From Bacteroidota bacterium (GTDB lineage Bacteria; Bacteroidota; Bacteroidia; Bacteroidales; F082): a stretch of DNA of 64,000 nt. The position numbers were made by a program, and so were the translations under genes. The DNA is taken from NCBI GenBank assembly GCA_009773165.1, contig WOUZ01000001.1, positions 310,001 to 374,000 on the forward strand, read 5' to 3'. Below the pieces are notes generated by a model. The model made no database searches. It saw only the letters and a program-made list of their open reading frames with translations, and was not told where the DNA came from. Positions 19,145 to 29,011 of this stretch are shown here, piece by piece. How positions within the stretch are numbered: the first letter of the stretch is position 1; each line of letters opens with the position of its first letter.

Positions 19145-20289
19145 AGGATTTCAGCAGCTTTGGAAAGTGTTTCTTCTTTTTTTGCAAAACAAACACGCAT
19201 CAGTTGCTGGCTTTGGTTCTGCTGATAAAAAGGTGCTAAAGGTATTAAAGCAATGCGATGCTCTTTTACAAGACGTTCGGCAAACACCATTTCCGGTTCA
19301 TCCGAAATGGCTTTATAACTCAATAATTGAAAATAGGTGCCATGACAAGGTATCAATTCAAAGCGGGAAGATTTCAGTTTTTCAGCAAAAAAGTCGCGTT
19401 TACTCTGATAAAATGCCGGAAGATGTGTGTAATTCGCATCGTCTTCCAGAAAATCGGCAATAGCATATTGAATGGGTGTATTGGATGCAAAAACTGTAAA
19501 CTGATGTAATTTTCTGAATTCAGCCGTTAAATCTGCAGGGGCCATAACAAAGCCTGTTTTCCAGCCCGTTGCATGAAATGTTTTTCCAAATGAACCAATA
19601 ACCATGCTTCTGTTTACCAAACCGGGAAAACAACAAGCACTTTGGTGTTTTTGGTTGTTAAAAATCAAGTGTTCATACACTTCATCACTTAACACTATAA
19701 TATCCGTATTGCGTGTAATAACATCCAACTGCATCATATCACTTTCGTCGAGCAGGCTACCGGTGGGGTTGTGTGGACTGTTAATGATGATCATCCGTGT
19801 TCGGTTTGAAATCATCCGCTTAACGTCATTCCAGTTTATTTTGAATAAGGGTGCTGTAAGCTCAACATATTTGACCAATCCTCCGTTAATCTTTACCGCC
19901 GGAGCATAGCTATCGTAAGCAGGTTCAAAAATGATGACTTCATTACCCTCTTTGATAAAAGCACTTATAGCGGTATAGATTGCCTGAGTAGCACCAGCTG
20001 TGATTGTAATTTCATTCTCTGGGTCGTATGAAACACCGTATGTTTTTTCAGCCTTCTGAGCTATAGCTTTTCGCAAAGGGAGCACCCCCGGCATAGGGGC
20101 ATACTGGTTGAAGCCCTTTTTCATATAATGATTTACCCTGGCAATAAGCTTTTCGGAAATGGGAAAATCTGGAAATCCTTGCGATAGGTTAATTGCTTGA
20201 TGATCAATAGCCATTTTCGACATTATAGCGAAAATAGATGTGCCTGATTGAGGTAGCTTCGAGAAAATCTGTCCGTCAAATGTTAGCAT
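19132..20289 (-). CDS. PLP-dependent aminotransferase class I, methionine/kynurenine (YbdL)-like
   Basis: NLSQGFPDFP, NSPHNPTG, SDEVYEHLIF, GSFGKTFHATGWKTGF (PLP Lys). Confidence 0.9.
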   Translation of the reverse strand: MLTFDGQIFSKLPQSGTSIFAIMSKMAIDHQAINLSQGFPDFPISEKLIARVNHYMKKGFNQYAPMPGVLPLRKAIAQKAEKTYGVSYDPENEITITAGATQAIYTAISAFIKEGNEVIIFEPAYDSYAPAVKINGGLVKYVELTAPLFKINWNDVKRMISNRTRMIIINSPHNPTGSLLDESDMMQLDVITRNTDIIVLSDEVYEHLIFNNQKHQSACCFPGLVNRSMVIGSFGKTFHATGWKTGFVMAPADLTAEFRKLHQFTVFASNTPIQYAIADFLEDDANYTHLPAFYQSKRDFFAEKLKSSRFELIPCHGTYFQLLSYKAISDEPEMVFAERLVKEHRIALIPLAPFYQQNQSQQLMRVCFAKKEETLSKAAEILCRI

Positions 20290-20613
20290 GTTGGATGCAA
20301 TTTGTACTAATAGCTTTCTACAAAAATAAAATCTTTTTATCCCAAAAGAAATAATAAAGTTTTAGAAACGATCTAAATTGTATCAGAATAATGATAAGAT
20401 TCAGTGCGTGAAAGGATTAGCTTCGTTAAAAAAAAGTAATAAAAAGTTTTTGTTAAGAATTTGTGCAAGAAAACTACTAAAACGACATTTTATTCTTACA
20501 AAAACATTACAAATCATCAACAGTCGATTGTTGATAATTAATTTACGCCTTCACATTGAAGTAATTTTGGCAGCCTAACTTTACAGTCATAATTTTTCAA
20601 AAAAGTCGTTTAT

Positions 20614-21951
20614 ATGCCTGCAATAAAAGAAAAAGTCAAAAAGATTTTTGTCCTTGACACCTCAGTTATCATTTATAACCACAACGCAATCAACACTTTT
20701 GAAGAAAACGATGTGGCAATTCCAATCACTGTTTTTGAAGAGTTGGACAATTTCAAAAAAGGTAACGACACCAAAAATTTTGAAGCAAGGGAGTTTATTC
20801 GCTTCATGGATAAAGTATCGGGAAAGACCAGCATGAAAAACTGGAAGCGTTTGAATGGCCCGAGCAAAGGACGTTTTAAGGTTTTGATGGATGAAAAAAG
20901 CAGTCCTGATGCCTGTGAAATATTTGGAAGCGACAAACCCGATCATCGTATTTTGAACGCTGCACTGAAACTGGCAGAAGAAAACACAGATAAAAAAGTT
21001 ATTCTGGTTTCTAAGGATGTAAATCTGCGATTGAAAGCCAAGTCATTAAGTTTGCAGGCAGAAGATTATGAAACCGGTAAAATTAAAGATGTTGAATCGC
21101 TCTATACCGGCAAAACGAATATGGATGATATATCATCCGAGGTCATTGACAAGCTGTATCAGCAAGGGTTTTGCTCAATCGAAGAAATTGGGCTTACAAA
21201 GGCAGTACCTAATCATTACTTTGTTTTAAAAAGTCCCAAAAACTCAACCCTTGCTTATTACAATCCAATTACACAGCGTATCGAACGTATTGAAAAACAA
21301 GCTATTTCACATATCATGCCACGCAATGCAGAACAAGTTTTCGCGTTGCATGCACTTCTTAATCCTGAGGTGAAATTGGTTTCTATCCAAGGCATTGCAG
21401 GAACGGGGAAAACACTTTTGGCCCTTGCTGCTGCCTGGGAGCAACGCAGAAACTACAAACAAGTTTATCTTGCTCGCCCAATTGTTCCGCTAAGCAACAA
21501 AGACATCGGATTTCTGCCCGGCGACATCAAGTCAAAACTCAATCCCTATATGGAACCTTTGTGGGATAATCTGAAATTCATTCAAAATCAATACGGTGAA
21601 GAAGATAAAGAGTATAAAAGAATTACAGAAGCTATTGAAAAAGAAAAACTTGTAATCACTCCTCTTGCCTACATCCGAGGCAGAAGTATTTCTAATGTAA
21701 TTTTTATTGTTGACGAAGCCCAAAACCTGACTCCTCATGAAGTAAAAACAATCATTACCCGTGCAGGAGAAAACACAAAAATTATTTTTACAGGTGATAT
21801 ATTTCAAATTGACACCCCTTATCTGGATGCTCACTCCAATGGACTTTCTTATCTCATTGATAAAATAAAGCATCACAGCATTTATGCCCATATCCGGTTA
21901 GAAAAAGGCGAACGGTCGGAGTTGGCTAATCTTGCAAACGACCTGCTGTAA
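20614..21951 (+). CDS. PIN domain + PhoH-like ATPase (YlaK type)
   Basis: N-terminal PIN (KIFVLDTSVIIYNHNAI), C-terminal PhoH GIAGTGKTLLALAAA and VDEAQNLTPHEVKTIITRAGE. Confidence 0.93.
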   Translation: MPAIKEKVKKIFVLDTSVIIYNHNAINTFEENDVAIPITVFEELDNFKKGNDTKNFEAREFIRFMDKVSGKTSMKNWKRLNGPSKGRFKVLMDEKSSPDACEIFGSDKPDHRILNAALKLAEENTDKKVILVSKDVNLRLKAKSLSLQAEDYETGKIKDVESLYTGKTNMDDISSEVIDKLYQQGFCSIEEIGLTKAVPNHYFVLKSPKNSTLAYYNPITQRIERIEKQAISHIMPRNAEQVFALHALLNPEVKLVSIQGIAGTGKTLLALAAAWEQRRNYKQVYLARPIVPLSNKDIGFLPGDIKSKLNPYMEPLWDNLKFIQNQYGEEDKEYKRITEAIEKEKLVITPLAYIRGRSISNVIFIVDEAQNLTPHEVKTIITRAGENTKIIFTGDIFQIDTPYLDAHSNGLSYLIDKIKHHSIYAHIRLEKGERSELANLANDLL

Positions 21952-22146
21952 ATAGTATCAGCAAGGTTTTAAAAATGTTTGGTACTATCTGATTGATACC
22001 GATAAAAATTTCATTTTTAAGTTTTTGGACTTATGGAATGATCGGTCAATAGTAAGACCGAGGACATTATCATCTTTACGGAAGATTCCGGCATATGCCA
22101 AACTCCGCTGCAAATGCTTATTTTTACCCAATAATTCTGTAACAAC

Positions 22147-24948
22147 ATGTCTGATACAAAACCAAAACTTTTTCTTCTTGATGCTATGGCATTGATTTAT
22201 AGGGCCTTCTTCGCTCTTAACAAAAATCCGCGCATCAATTCAAAAGGACTAAACACTTCAGCAATTTTAGGTTTTGCAAATACCTTATACGAAGTAATAA
22301 AGAAGGAAAAACCTACACATATCGGAGTTGCTTTCGACACAATGGTCCCAACGCAACGCCATACCGATTTTCCGGCATATAAAGCCAACAGGGAAAAAAT
22401 GCCTGACGACCTGGCTGCATCTATCCCATATATTATTGATCTGATCAAAGCATTCAATATCCCCATTTTAGTGGTTGAAGGTTATGAGGCGGATGATGTG
22501 ATTGGTACTTTAGCAAAATCTGCTGAAAAAGAAGGGTTTATCACTTATATGATGACTCCTGACAAAGATTTTGGTCAATTACTTTCGGATAATATTTTCA
22601 TGTACAAACCTGCTCGTGCAGGCGAAGATCCTGTCATATGGGGCGTTCCTGAGATTTGTGAAAGATATGGGATCAAACGACCAGAGCAACTTATTGATAT
22701 TTTAGGTTTGATGGGTGATGCTTCCGACAATATCCCCGGAGTTCCAGGCGTTGGCGAAAAAACAGCATCAAAACTCATTGCAGATTACTATTCTATTGAC
22801 AATCTCCTTCTTAACCTGCACGAACTTAAGGGAAAACTGAAAGAAAATATCGAAAACAATATAGCTTCAGCAATTCAGTCGCGTCAATTGGCAACTATCA
22901 TTACTAATGTACCTATTGTATTTGATCCTGAGGCACTTATAATGGATCAACCGGATATGGAACGATTGAAAATACTGTTCGAGGAATTGGAATTCAGGAC
23001 ATTCGCTAAAAGAATGACAGATGATGCTATGCGTCAATCACGGGAATCAGGCTTTTCTACCACTAAATCTGGAGGAAATGATTTATTCAGTGGAATGGAA
23101 GAATCCACCGTGTCCGATTTTCAATCCACCACAAAAAAAACAATTTTCGACACCCCTCATGCGTATATTAGTGTTACGAATGAAGTTGAAATTCAGGAAT
23201 TGCTTCAAGAACTTTTAAGCACTTCATCAGTTTGTTTCGATACCGAAACAACTGCCATAGATGCACATACCGCTGAGCTTGTCGGAATGTCATTTGCAAT
23301 AACTCCACACAAGGCATGGTTTGTGCATCTGCCTGAAAACTACCACAATTGCCAGCAAATTCTATCTGTCTTTAAACCATTTTTTGAATCTCCTTCCATT
23401 CAAAAAATTGGTCAAAATCTTAAATATGACATTTCGGTGCTCAGTTGGTATGATATTGAGGTCAAAGGGCCGCTTTTTGATACGATGATCGCTCATTACC
23501 TTCTTGAACCCGATCAACGGCATAATATGGATGTTTTGGCCGAAACATATTTGAATTATTCACCGGTTTCGATCGAAACACTCATCGGTAAAAAAGGCAA
23601 AAACCAAGGCAGTATGCGCAATACAGATGCTGAAGCACTGAAGGAATATGCTGCTGAGGATGCCGACATAACGTTACAACTCAAACTTATTTTTGAGCCA
23701 CTGCTTCAAGAACTACAATTAACTGAATTGTTTGAAAAAATTGAGATGCCCCTTGTGCCTGTTTTGGCCTCGATGGAAGCCGAAGGTGTAAGAATCGATG
23801 CTGATACCCTCAAACAAATCGGTCAGGGTTTGGAGGAAGAAATCAAACAACTTGAGCAGGATATTTATAAGCTGGCAGGAACAACATTTAATATCGCTTC
23901 GCCTAAACAGCTTGGAGAGATCTTGTTTGAAAAACTTGGACTTACAACCAACGCGAAAAAGACCAAAACCGGACAATACCCTACAGGAGAGGAGGTCCTT
24001 AGTAAAATGATTCACTCACATCCGATAGTTCAATTGATTCTCGATTACCGATCACTTACCAAACTAAAATCAACATATGTGGATACCTTGTCCGATTTGG
24101 CGAATCCGCGCGACGGAAGAATACATACTTCTTATAATCAAGCTGTTGCTTCAACCGGAAGGTTGAGTTCAAACAATCCAAACCTGCAAAATATCCCTAT
24201 TCGCACCGAACGCGGTCGTGAAATCAGAAAAGCATTTGTTCCCCGAAATAATCAATACACCTTACTGGCAGCCGACTATTCACAGATCGAATTGCGTATA
24301 ATAGCTCATTTAAGTGGTGACACCGGAATGATTGAAGCATTCAATCAGGGTCTCGATATTCATACAGCTACTGCATCAAAAGTTTATAATGTTGATTTAA
24401 AAGATGTTACAAAAGAAATGCGAAGAAATGCAAAAATGGTCAATTTTGGGATCATTTATGGTATTTCTGCATTTGGACTTTCCGAACGTCTGGGTATCAG
24501 CAGAAGTGAAGCAGCTCAGATCATTCAAAGTTACTTCAGAGAATATCCGGGAATCAAAGCTTATATGAATACTCAAATCGAACTTGCCCGTAAACAAGGT
24601 TTTGTAGAAACAATGCTGGGCCGCCGGCGAATGTTGCGCGACATCAATAATTCGAACAGTGTTGTCAGAGGTTTTGCTGAACGAAATGCTATCAATGCAC
24701 CTATTCAAGGCACTTCGGCTGATATGATCAAAATTGCTATGATTCAAATACACAACGAAATGGCACTGCGTAAAATGCAATCAAAAATGATTTTACAGGT
24801 TCATGATGAGCTTGTATTTGATGCTTTTAAGCCCGAAATACCTGTTTTGAAGGAAATCGTAGCTGAAAAAATGAGGAATGCACTCCCACTTTCTGTTGCT
24901 GTTGAAACCGAAATGAATACAGGTGAAAACTGGCTGGAAGCTCATTAA
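22147..24948 (+). CDS. polA: DNA polymerase I
   Basis: 5'-3' exonuclease (GYEADDVIGTLA), 3'-5' exonuclease (FDTETT…YAAEDADIT), polymerase motifs (DYSQIELRIIAHLSGD; RRNAKMVNFGIIYGISAFGL; QVHDELVFD). Confidence 0.98.
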   Translation: MSDTKPKLFLLDAMALIYRAFFALNKNPRINSKGLNTSAILGFANTLYEVIKKEKPTHIGVAFDTMVPTQRHTDFPAYKANREKMPDDLAASIPYIIDLIKAFNIPILVVEGYEADDVIGTLAKSAEKEGFITYMMTPDKDFGQLLSDNIFMYKPARAGEDPVIWGVPEICERYGIKRPEQLIDILGLMGDASDNIPGVPGVGEKTASKLIADYYSIDNLLLNLHELKGKLKENIENNIASAIQSRQLATIITNVPIVFDPEALIMDQPDMERLKILFEELEFRTFAKRMTDDAMRQSRESGFSTTKSGGNDLFSGMEESTVSDFQSTTKKTIFDTPHAYISVTNEVEIQELLQELLSTSSVCFDTETTAIDAHTAELVGMSFAITPHKAWFVHLPENYHNCQQILSVFKPFFESPSIQKIGQNLKYDISVLSWYDIEVKGPLFDTMIAHYLLEPDQRHNMDVLAETYLNYSPVSIETLIGKKGKNQGSMRNTDAEALKEYAAEDADITLQLKLIFEPLLQELQLTELFEKIEMPLVPVLASMEAEGVRIDADTLKQIGQGLEEEIKQLEQDIYKLAGTTFNIASPKQLGEILFEKLGLTTNAKKTKTGQYPTGEEVLSKMIHSHPIVQLILDYRSLTKLKSTYVDTLSDLANPRDGRIHTSYNQAVASTGRLSSNNPNLQNIPIRTERGREIRKAFVPRNNQYTLLAADYSQIELRIIAHLSGDTGMIEAFNQGLDIHTATASKVYNVDLKDVTKEMRRNAKMVNFGIIYGISAFGLSERLGISRSEAAQIIQSYFREYPGIKAYMNTQIELARKQGFVETMLGRRRMLRDINNSNSVVRGFAERNAINAPIQGTSADMIKIAMIQIHNEMALRKMQSKMILQVHDELVFDAFKPEIPVLKEIVAEKMRNALPLSVAVETEMNTGENWLEAH

Positions 24949-25013
24949 TTTACATTTCTTGTTCCAAACTGACTATTTAACAGCAAACATCATTTCATCA
25001 ATACTGAAACAAA

Positions 25014-25021
25014 TACCTTTG
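25014..25021 (+). promoter_or_regulatory. Candidate -7 element TACCTTTG
   Basis: TAnnTTTG consensus 18 nt before ATG 25040. Confidence 0.4.
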
Positions 25022-25039
25022 TATCAAATATTTCAATCT

Positions 25040-27763
25040 ATGTCTATTCAAAAAATTGTCGTCTTCATTTCATTATTCCTTGCAACAGGGATAGCGGTGC
25101 TCGTGTTTTTCAACTTTGAAACGCAGGTTGATAAACGTATTACTTATGAAGACTTTCTTCATAAGTCGTTCCAAAGCATCCCTGATCCACACGTAAACAT
25201 CAAAGAAATTCCTAAGGCCGACCGCCCTGATGTAGCTGCTATCCAGAATTATTTTCAGACACTAGATCCTCAATTGGGGTATGTTCCTCTGAAACGACAA
25301 TACGCTGCTTATCAGGAAACAAAAAAAATAGCTGCCTCCGGATTAAAAAATTCCGGCATTCAATGGAATGGAACACGTGCTGAAATGGGTGGCAGAACTA
25401 GAGCTATCATGTTTGATCCCAATGACATACAAAACAAAAGCGTTTTTGCTGCAGGAGTAACAGGTGGATTATGGTATACATATGACATTACGAACCCTGC
25501 TTCTGACTGGGAGTCTATTGCTGATTTTTGGCCCAATATGGCCATCAGTTCCCTGACTTACGATCCCAATAATCCGATGATCATGTATGCAGGTACAGGT
25601 GAGGCACAAACGGCGCGAGTCATCTATCGTGAATCAACAGGCCTTGGAATGGGAATTATGAAAAGCGAAGATGGTGGTTTTTCATGGTCAGTACTTCCTT
25701 CGACAATGGATTTTGCATATGTGACCGATGTAAAAGTCAGAAATGAAAATGGGCTGAGTGTGATCTATGCTGCCGTTGTTTCAGGTGATTACCAGGGAAC
25801 ACTGCATCAAAGCATGCCATCCGACGGATTGTACCGGTCAACCGATGCGGGAGAAAGCTGGGATCAGGTTTTACCCGAAATTCCTGGTCAGAGTGGCAAA
25901 CACTATGCTCCGGCACAAATTGAAATTACAGCCAGCAACCGCATCTTTGTTGGAACAATGGAAAATCTTGATCTCAAAGGCGGAGCTGTTATTTTATGGT
26001 CGGATCTTGGAACAGCAGATAGCTGGACCTCATACACTTATTACAACACCTTGATTCAAGGACAAAGTACTTACAAAATACCTGCACGAACTCTGATAGC
26101 TTCAGCTCCTTCGAACCCAAATATTTTGTATGCACAGTTTGCTGCCGGTTATAATGATGGATTTAACTATTACAGAGGCAGGTATATGGCTAAATCAACC
26201 AACGGTGGTCAAACCTGGTCTCCGCTTTCGATTCCTGCCAATGACTGGAGCACCTTAGCCTGGCACGCCTTTGTATTAAAGGTTGATCCTACAAATCCAA
26301 ACTCTGTATTTACCGGTGGACTTGACCTGTGGAAAACTTACAATGGAGGCCAGAACTGGACAAAAATATCCGATTGGTCGCTCATGTATTATGGTGGTGG
26401 CGATGAATATGTACATGCTGATCAGCACGCCATACAATTCAGGCCTGGTAATGCCCAACAGGCAATTTTCGCAAGCGATGGGGGCGTTTTCTATTCAGAA
26501 AATGCACATCTGTCTATTCCTACCTTTATTGAACGCAATCAAAACTTTAACACACTGCAATTCTATGCTTGTGCTTTACACCCCGATGCCGGTAACGAAC
26601 AATATATCGGTGGTCTACAAGATAACGGAAGTTTAAAAAACACATCTAATACACTCACCATTAATGATATGATAAGCGGAGGAGATGGTGCATATTGCTT
26701 CTGGGATCAAAACGAACCTAATCTTTACATCACTTCCGTCTATTACAATAGCTATTACATATTCAAAAACAACAGTAATTTTGATTATGTGGATGCTGGC
26801 AACGGCACTTTCATATCACCAGCTGATTATGATTACCGAACCAACACCCTGTATGCCAATGCAGTAAGTTTTGCCGGATCAAATGCCGGTAAGTTGATTC
26901 GCATCAGCGGAATAGGAAGTGAATCAGGATTATCCGAAATCAACCTTGGTACGGCTAACACTGTTCCCTTTTCGCATGTGAGTTTTTCAAAACATTCACC
27001 TGCAGGAACAACAACATTATTTGTTGGGACACAATCAGGCAGATTGTATAAAGTAAACAATGCCAATGCATTACCTATAGTAAATGACATCGGATCTCCT
27101 AACTTTCCAACTGCAAATATTTCATCAGTTGCCATTGGTGGCTCTGAAGACAGTTTGCTTGTCACTTTTTCGAACTATGGTGTATCTTCTATATGGCAAA
27201 CCTGGGATGGTGGCCAAAGTTGGCAGGAGCGGGAAGGAAATCTTCCTGATATGCCTGTTCGCTGGGCACTTTATCACCCTCAAAACTCTGGTCAGGCGAT
27301 GATTGCCACCGAAACTGGAATCTGGACAACAAATACCTTACTTGAGTCAACAACACTTTGGCAACCAGCATCAGAAGGCATGGGAAATGTCCGTACGGAT
27401 ATGTTGCGACTTCGGGAAAACGACCTTACTGTTATTGCTGCATCCCATGGACGAGGAATATTCACAGCTCATTGGAATGTAGATATTTATACCGGTGTAA
27501 CCGAAAAACCACTTCCAATGGATTTAACAATTTCGCCAAATCCTGTTTCTGATTTCATCACCATTACAATTCCTGATTTAAATATCGGACGATTTGAATA
27601 CACAATTCTTAGTATGGATGGTCGCAACGTGCAATCTGGCAACCTGACAATTACTGAAGCTGGAAAAACAATGCTTTCTTTGAGCAATCTCAAATCCGGA
27701 TCATACATCCTTCACTTGAGTGATGGAAATTCAACCCGACAACATAAGTTTATTAAGAAATAA
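25040..27763 (+). CDS. Secreted BNR/sortilin-like beta-propeller protein with T9SS type A sorting domain
   Basis: Repeated S-x-D-x-G-x-x-W blades (SEDGGFSWS, STDAGESWD, STNGGQTWS, TYNGGQNWT, TWDGGQSWQ); C-terminal LTISPNPVSDFITITI…LKSGSYILHLSDGNSTRQHKFIKK. Confidence 0.88.
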   Translation: MSIQKIVVFISLFLATGIAVLVFFNFETQVDKRITYEDFLHKSFQSIPDPHVNIKEIPKADRPDVAAIQNYFQTLDPQLGYVPLKRQYAAYQETKKIAASGLKNSGIQWNGTRAEMGGRTRAIMFDPNDIQNKSVFAAGVTGGLWYTYDITNPASDWESIADFWPNMAISSLTYDPNNPMIMYAGTGEAQTARVIYRESTGLGMGIMKSEDGGFSWSVLPSTMDFAYVTDVKVRNENGLSVIYAAVVSGDYQGTLHQSMPSDGLYRSTDAGESWDQVLPEIPGQSGKHYAPAQIEITASNRIFVGTMENLDLKGGAVILWSDLGTADSWTSYTYYNTLIQGQSTYKIPARTLIASAPSNPNILYAQFAAGYNDGFNYYRGRYMAKSTNGGQTWSPLSIPANDWSTLAWHAFVLKVDPTNPNSVFTGGLDLWKTYNGGQNWTKISDWSLMYYGGGDEYVHADQHAIQFRPGNAQQAIFASDGGVFYSENAHLSIPTFIERNQNFNTLQFYACALHPDAGNEQYIGGLQDNGSLKNTSNTLTINDMISGGDGAYCFWDQNEPNLYITSVYYNSYYIFKNNSNFDYVDAGNGTFISPADYDYRTNTLYANAVSFAGSNAGKLIRISGIGSESGLSEINLGTANTVPFSHVSFSKHSPAGTTTLFVGTQSGRLYKVNNANALPIVNDIGSPNFPTANISSVAIGGSEDSLLVTFSNYGVSSIWQTWDGGQSWQEREGNLPDMPVRWALYHPQNSGQAMIATETGIWTTNTLLESTTLWQPASEGMGNVRTDMLRLRENDLTVIAASHGRGIFTAHWNVDIYTGVTEKPLPMDLTISPNPVSDFITITIPDLNIGRFEYTILSMDGRNVQSGNLTITEAGKTMLSLSNLKSGSYILHLSDGNSTRQHKFIKK

Positions 27764-27827
27764 AGAACTTAAGCGCTTATATTGTTAATATCCATTAAGT
27801 TAACACATTATATCTTGTTTCAACGCT

Positions 27828-28277
27828 ATGATTCTTTCCGTTTTCTCTGATGAATTTTTCATGAAAGAAGCCCTTAAGGAGGCGAAACAGTCAGCCCTTG
27901 AGGATGAAGTTCCTGTGGGGGCAGTAGTTGTATGTGACAATCGAATCATAGCCCGTGCTCATAATCTTATTGAAAAACTCAATGATGTAACTGCCCATGC
28001 CGAGATGCTGGCTATAACTGCTGCCGCAAATTATTTGGGAGGTAAGTACTTGGAAAACTGTTCGATATATATAACTTTGGAGCCTTGTGTGATGTGTGCA
28101 GGAGCATTAAATCATGCACATATAGGGAAAATTATCTGGGCTGCCGATGATCCAAAAAAAGGTTTTACAATCATTGGGAAAAACCTTTTACATCCAAAAA
28201 CTGAAATATCAAAAGGGGTTTGTTCACATGAAAGTGAACAGTTGCTAAAAACATTTTTTGCCAAAAAAAGGAGTTAG
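27828..28277 (+). CDS. tadA: tRNA adenosine(34) deaminase / nucleoside deaminase
   Basis: AHAEMLAI and PCVMCAGALNHAHI zinc motifs, EVPVGAVVV. Confidence 0.92.
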   Translation: MILSVFSDEFFMKEALKEAKQSALEDEVPVGAVVVCDNRIIARAHNLIEKLNDVTAHAEMLAITAAANYLGGKYLENCSIYITLEPCVMCAGALNHAHIGKIIWAADDPKKGFTIIGKNLLHPKTEISKGVCSHESEQLLKTFFAKKRS

Positions 28278-28286
28278 TCCGCTGAT

Positions 28287-29000
28287 TCAAAGAGTTATAA
28301 ACCCTTCTGAACGTAACTGTGGCAAGCAGTCGTACACATGTGTTTGAAGACAATAATCAACATCTGCATTGTAACCAATTGATTGAAGATAATTCAGATG
28401 TGTACAGTTCCTGAGTTTCTCCGGAATGCTACCTTCCTGACAATAAAACGATCTGACGATTTGACCAAGATCATTGGTTTTGACCTCAGTATGCTTTCCA
28501 ATTTCATCAATTAACATACCCGCACACAAAGCATCGTCAAGGGAAAAATTCCCATTTGTTCCAGAGCATACAATAACCAAACCATTCACTTTTGCTGCCA
28601 ATAAACGCGATGCAAAGATGAGGTTAAGAAAACAAACTAAATATAACGAATTGGATTTATGGCTGTTACGTATAGCCTTAGTCCCGTTTGTAGTAGAAAT
28701 AATAATAGATTTACCACCTACAACATCCGGGATATAGCTCAATGGCGAATTTCCGAGTTCGAATCCTGCGATTTTTTTTCCGGCTCTTTCACCTCCTCTT
28801 AAGGCAGTACCAGATTCAAATTTTTTAAACAGTTTCTCCGCTTCCTCAATGGTTTCGACAGGATAAACAGGGCCCGAACCATTCATTAAAGCAGTAGTGA
28901 TGACAGAAGTTGCACGTAACACATCTATCACCACTACCGATTTGCCTTCAGTTAACTTTTCAGATACCTGTTGAGCTGTAGCCACTACTTCAATTTTCAT
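28287..29000 (-). CDS. comB: 2-phosphosulfolactate phosphatase family
   Basis: VVIDVLRATSVITTAL, LRGGERAGKKIAGFELGNSPL, STTNGTKAI, DDALCAGM. Confidence 0.88.
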   Translation of the reverse strand: MKIEVVATAQQVSEKLTEGKSVVVIDVLRATSVITTALMNGSGPVYPVETIEEAEKLFKKFESGTALRGGERAGKKIAGFELGNSPLSYIPDVVGGKSIIISTTNGTKAIRNSHKSNSLYLVCFLNLIFASRLLAAKVNGLVIVCSGTNGNFSLDDALCAGMLIDEIGKHTEVKTNDLGQIVRSFYCQEGSIPEKLRNCTHLNYLQSIGYNADVDYCLQTHVYDCLPQLRSEGFITL

Positions 29001-29011
29001 GGCTGTAAATA

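Noticed and set aside
20520-20545. ATCAACA…TGTTGAT inverted repeat upstream of the phoH-like gene as an operator
   Set aside because: Short, AT-rich and in a low-complexity intergenic region; not distinguishable from chance without comparison
22041-22080. CGGTC-N8-GACCG hairpin upstream of polA as a riboswitch or terminator
   Set aside because: Only 5-bp stem, no U tract, no conserved motif recognised
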